This document shows, piece after piece, positions 61,501-64,000 of a stretch of DNA of 64,000 nucleotides. How positions within the stretch are numbered: the first letter of the stretch is position 1; each line of letters opens with the position of its first letter. Below the pieces are notes generated by a model. It ran no database searches, had not been told where the DNA came from, and was given only the letters and a program-made list of their open reading frames with translations. The DNA comes from Beroe forskalii (taxonomy: Eukaryota; Ctenophora; Nuda; Beroida; Beroidae): positions 248,001 through 312,000 of the forward strand of contig WFMF01000101.1 in NCBI GenBank assembly GCA_011033025.1. Reading direction: 5' to 3'. Both the position numbers and the translations under genes were made by a program.

Positions 61501-64000
61501 ACATGGGTTTCGAACCACGCGTTTCACTTTGTTGAATACGTCGTATAGTCAGCATTTGGTATTTCACCGCTACAATAAATTAATTGCGATATGAAACCAT
61601 CTACCATATTTTGAATGTTACCTAGGCAGGCTCCTTCTGTGTCTCCTCCTTCTGTATGTGACAGGGTTGTCAAAGAACACATCCCTTACCCTCACCATCT
61701 TATGCCCCTTGTACAACTCACTGATGTAGTTCATGTATAGGTGGTGCAGCGCCTGGGGGTAGATATAACCTTCTTACCATCGATTTCATCTAACCGTCTT
61801 GGCAGATGTTTATTTTGCAATCGGCGCCGATCAGCACCGATTCACAGCCGGTAGGCGCTGATCAGCGCTGATCGTAAAAGCTGAAATCGGCGCTGATCAG
61901 CGCTGATCGGCGCCGATTGCAAAGTCAACATCTGTCACCTTCTTACCATATTACAGAGACATTAGACCCTTGCCTGATCGGGTCCATATTGGTTTAGACC
62001 CTTCAAGCTGCGGGTCTAAACCAGATTCATATCTCGGACTGTGCCCTTCGCCCTTGAGGTATCGCAAAATGGACCCGATAGCTGCGAGTCGATGGATTTC
62101 CTTGCTGTTGCAATGAATCAAGGATAATTCAAGAATCTGGAGAGGTGGGTTTGACGAATTGATATACTAACTCGTAACTGAGGATGAATTTGAGCAGACG
62201 GGAATAAATTTATTGTCCATAACTAATCGATGAAAAGAAGGGATCCTTAACAATAATAAGGCTTGGTGGAACATTGCTTACCTGATACTCAAGGCTGTGG
62301 GGAGAAGATAACTCTTCATCGTACGCCATGTTTGATACCTAAGAAAGATGGACGATTCAGATCAACATCATCAGAGAATGTAGATACGAATCATCAGTTC
62401 AATAGAATCCAAATAAGCTGTAATCAGCAGGAGATTCTGAGGATTATAGAAAGTGATCTTTCCTTCCATTCTAAATTAGTAAATTTTCAATCTTAAAATT
62501 TAAGTAAATTACTAAATTTTCAAGTTTAACCAGCCACTTCTCTCAATGATACACCCACCCACCTGGAAGACTCCTTCCCATTTGTTGTAGAGTTCATGCG
62601 TCTCATTACCATCCTGCCGCTCCCTCATCGTAACCATGACAGCAGAGTATCCAGTGTCGGTATCTGGTTTGAGGACATCCCCTCGCAGCTTGTAGTCCTC
62701 GAATCTATTAGGATGGGGATGAAAGAAACTTATTCGTTGCTGCAACAGGGCAAATCTTTTGAATCGTGGTAATTGGTATCACAAAAACGGGGGACTTTTT
62801 TTTTAATAATAACAATGTGTAAGACCATCATGAGAATTGTTGATGATATAATTCATGGAAGCATTACATTTGAAATCTCGTTAAAATAAGGGCGTTTCTC
62901 TGACCCGGTCTTGCGGATGAGGAGATGTCTGTCTTCATCGCACAGCCCTGTTAACATGACCCATCCGTCCTGATTGGACTGTCCTATTTCCTTGTTAGGT
63001 TGGACTTTATCGTGTAGGTAGACATAGGCTGACCCCACCATGCCTGAAAATTGATAGAGACTGAAATATTGGTGATTGGTTATCATCCAATATTCTGTAA
63101 GTTTTTCAGTTGGATGGAATCATGGTAGGTTGAAGGAATCATGTAAACCTTTTCAGCCTCCATTAATTAAAAGCCCTGCATTTAACTTTAACATTTCTCT
63201 TTTAACATAACCTTTCTAAAAATAAATTTCCTCCACAACCTACCATTGTGCCGCCATCGTGCCGATCCACCTCCTTTCTCCTACCTACCATTGTTTGGTG
63301 AAGTGATGTAGACGAAGAGAACGTGTGACCCGCAGACACATCTCTGACAACTCAAGTCAGAGACACCTTCAGTACACTGCAGTGTGCACTCCTCCACTGC
63401 CCTGAAACATTGCAGGTATTAAGAGGGGACAGGTATTCAGCAAATTATGGGATTGAGATTATAGTGAGAACTTTTAAAATTTTCTAAAATGATTTTGATT
63501 CCTGAGAATTAGAAATATCCATCATTCCATCCAGAATCGAAAGTTTTACAATTATGAGCAAACAGGGACGACAATTGACTATCACATACGATGATTCTTG
63601 TGTAGAAGTTTCATTCATATAACTTGATGACGTAGGTGGCGAAGTAACGCGCTGACCCTGACGCGTTGTCATGGTAACGCGTTGTGCATCACGCGTTGTC
63701 ATGGTAACGCGTTGTTCACGCCGATCACCAGGAGTGGTTGTCAGCAAGTCGTCGGATGAAGCAGTTATAACTGCGTTTTCAGAGCCAACTGATACTACCA
63801 CCAGTTTTACTCTTCCGTTTTTTACTGTTCCGTCCACGAACATTACCTGAAGCACCAGAAAGAGTGAACTCTCAAACTAAATAGTATAGTATTCAAGTTA
63901 TTTCTGATTTCTCTCAGAAATTCTTTAAATTTCATCAATTCCTTGTAAAATATTGTGAAAATATTTTTGTCAAACACTCACGCTGGCAACAAATGTGAAG
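52573..64000 (-). CDS. Large extracellular mucin-like protein with ShKT and WAP domains (N-terminus beyond window)
   Basis: Exons: 63982-64000, 63590-63846, 63289-63401, 62868-63043, 62563-62739, 62282-62338, 61622-61752, 61180-61337, 59857-60918, about 55680-59725, 55323-55448, 54693-54830, 54312-54433, 54036-54160, 53540-53613, 53138-53278, 52573-52733. Order of parts: a beta-rich segment; a Cys module (CTLQCTEGVSDLSCQRCVCG) followed by a beta-sandwich-like stretch; a polybasic RRRRHRR site fitting furin cleavage; two huge Ser/Thr exons, the second with roughly six 140-residue repeats; an ShKT domain (CKDLNSFCPAW..CPKSCNLC); a Thr/Pro linker; a second copy of the Cys/beta module (LCNRKCDKG..NSDCTGCVC); a WAP domain; and a short tail. 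Cys/beta modules of this style occur in CILP-like matrix proteins (family memory, not verified). Expected to be secreted and heavily O-glycosylated. Two problems: one extra base at 58462-58466 shifts the mucin frame, and the mucin-to-ShKT donor is unresolved. The last exon is tentative. Confidence 0.75.
54470..54650. repeat. Tandem repeat gagggatgcacaaatgtaca
   Basis: Six to seven units of about 30 bases (gggatgcacaaatgtacaat, gtacactgaga) fill the intron between exons 54693-54830 and 54312-54433. Confidence 0.85.
54795..54960. repeat. Three tandem 51-bp units carrying splice acceptors
   Basis: A 51-base unit (tctggggtcggggtttctgg ... gaaggggttatgcagtgatc) is repeated about three times. On the minus strand each unit reads as pyrimidine tract plus cccag, and the leftmost one is the acceptor I chose for exon 54693-54830. 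Confidence 0.75.
55030..55112 (-). pseudogene. Decayed copy of the ShKT exon
   Basis: The minus strand reads ccctgtaagcccctaaatca, then cctgcttgggctgcaaaggg, closely matching the intact ShKT exon at 55323-55448 (ccctgtaaggacctcaatag; cctgcttgggctgcaaatgg). A two-base length difference breaks the frame after the first six codons, and the remaining Cys codons are lost. It sits in the next intron, as expected for a tandem exon duplicate that has decayed. Confidence 0.65.
61803..61937. repeat. Foldback element in mucin-gene intron
   Basis: Outer arms agatgtttattttgcaatcg and cgattgcaaagtcaacatct are inverted copies. Inside, gcgctgatcagcgctgatcg-type units repeat and are themselves palindromic. 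Total span about 135 bases. Noncoding. Confidence 0.85.
61969..62095. repeat. Multi-hairpin element, gacccgat family
   Basis: Outer ends tagacccttgcctgatcggg and atggacccgatagctgcgag are inverted relatives. Inside is an 11-bp perfect stem, ggtttagaccc/gggtctaaacc, and a weaker hairpin around gcccttcgccc. It matches the copies at 40984 and 25541. Confidence 0.75.

Overview
The window is eukaryotic nuclear DNA from an invertebrate animal. Genes are split into many short exons joined by GT-AG introns, and exon phases match across junctions. The proteins are built from metazoan extracellular and signalling modules: kringle, LDLRa, ShKT, WAP, C2H2 zinc fingers and calmodulin EF-hands. Noncoding DNA is AT-rich and full of short tandem arrays, foldback elements and small dispersed repeats. 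I cannot name the phylum from sequence alone. No bacterial genes, rRNA, tRNA or CRISPR were seen, and no reverse transcriptase, transposase or viral gene was recognised.

Layout. (1) 1359-15927, plus: a 13-exon C2H2 zinc-finger protein of about 560 aa. (2) 18874-23122, plus: a probably secreted protein with three kringles and a C-terminal LDLRa domain. (3) 26166-29525, minus: a calmodulin-like protein with four EF-hands and a Lys/His/Ser-rich N-terminal extension. An internal TATA-driven first exon seems to give a second product with only the C-terminal EF pair. (4) 31021-39633, minus: a 12-exon gene of about 456 aa of unknown function, acidic at the N-terminus and Arg/Pro/Ser-rich near the C-terminus. 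(5) 52573-64000, minus, continuing past the right edge: a large extracellular mucin-like protein. It carries a Cys-rich/beta module on each side of about 1,700 Ser/Thr-rich residues, then ShKT and WAP domains.

The 40-52 kb interval has no convincing gene. It holds many copies of a roughly 45-bp module tipped with TGACGTCA-like sequences, miniature inverted-repeat elements containing that module, a 15-bp/60-bp satellite, and an unusual element made of an outer stem enclosing three consecutive hairpins. Related elements with the same plan lie near 25.5, 41.0 and 62.0 kb.

Exon models were built by eye from splice signals, phase and protein pattern. Coordinates are expected to be accurate to a few bases where phase closes. 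Transcription starts, polyadenylation sites and some first or last exons are weaker. There is no sign that the five genes form a functional cluster; they look like ordinary neighbours.
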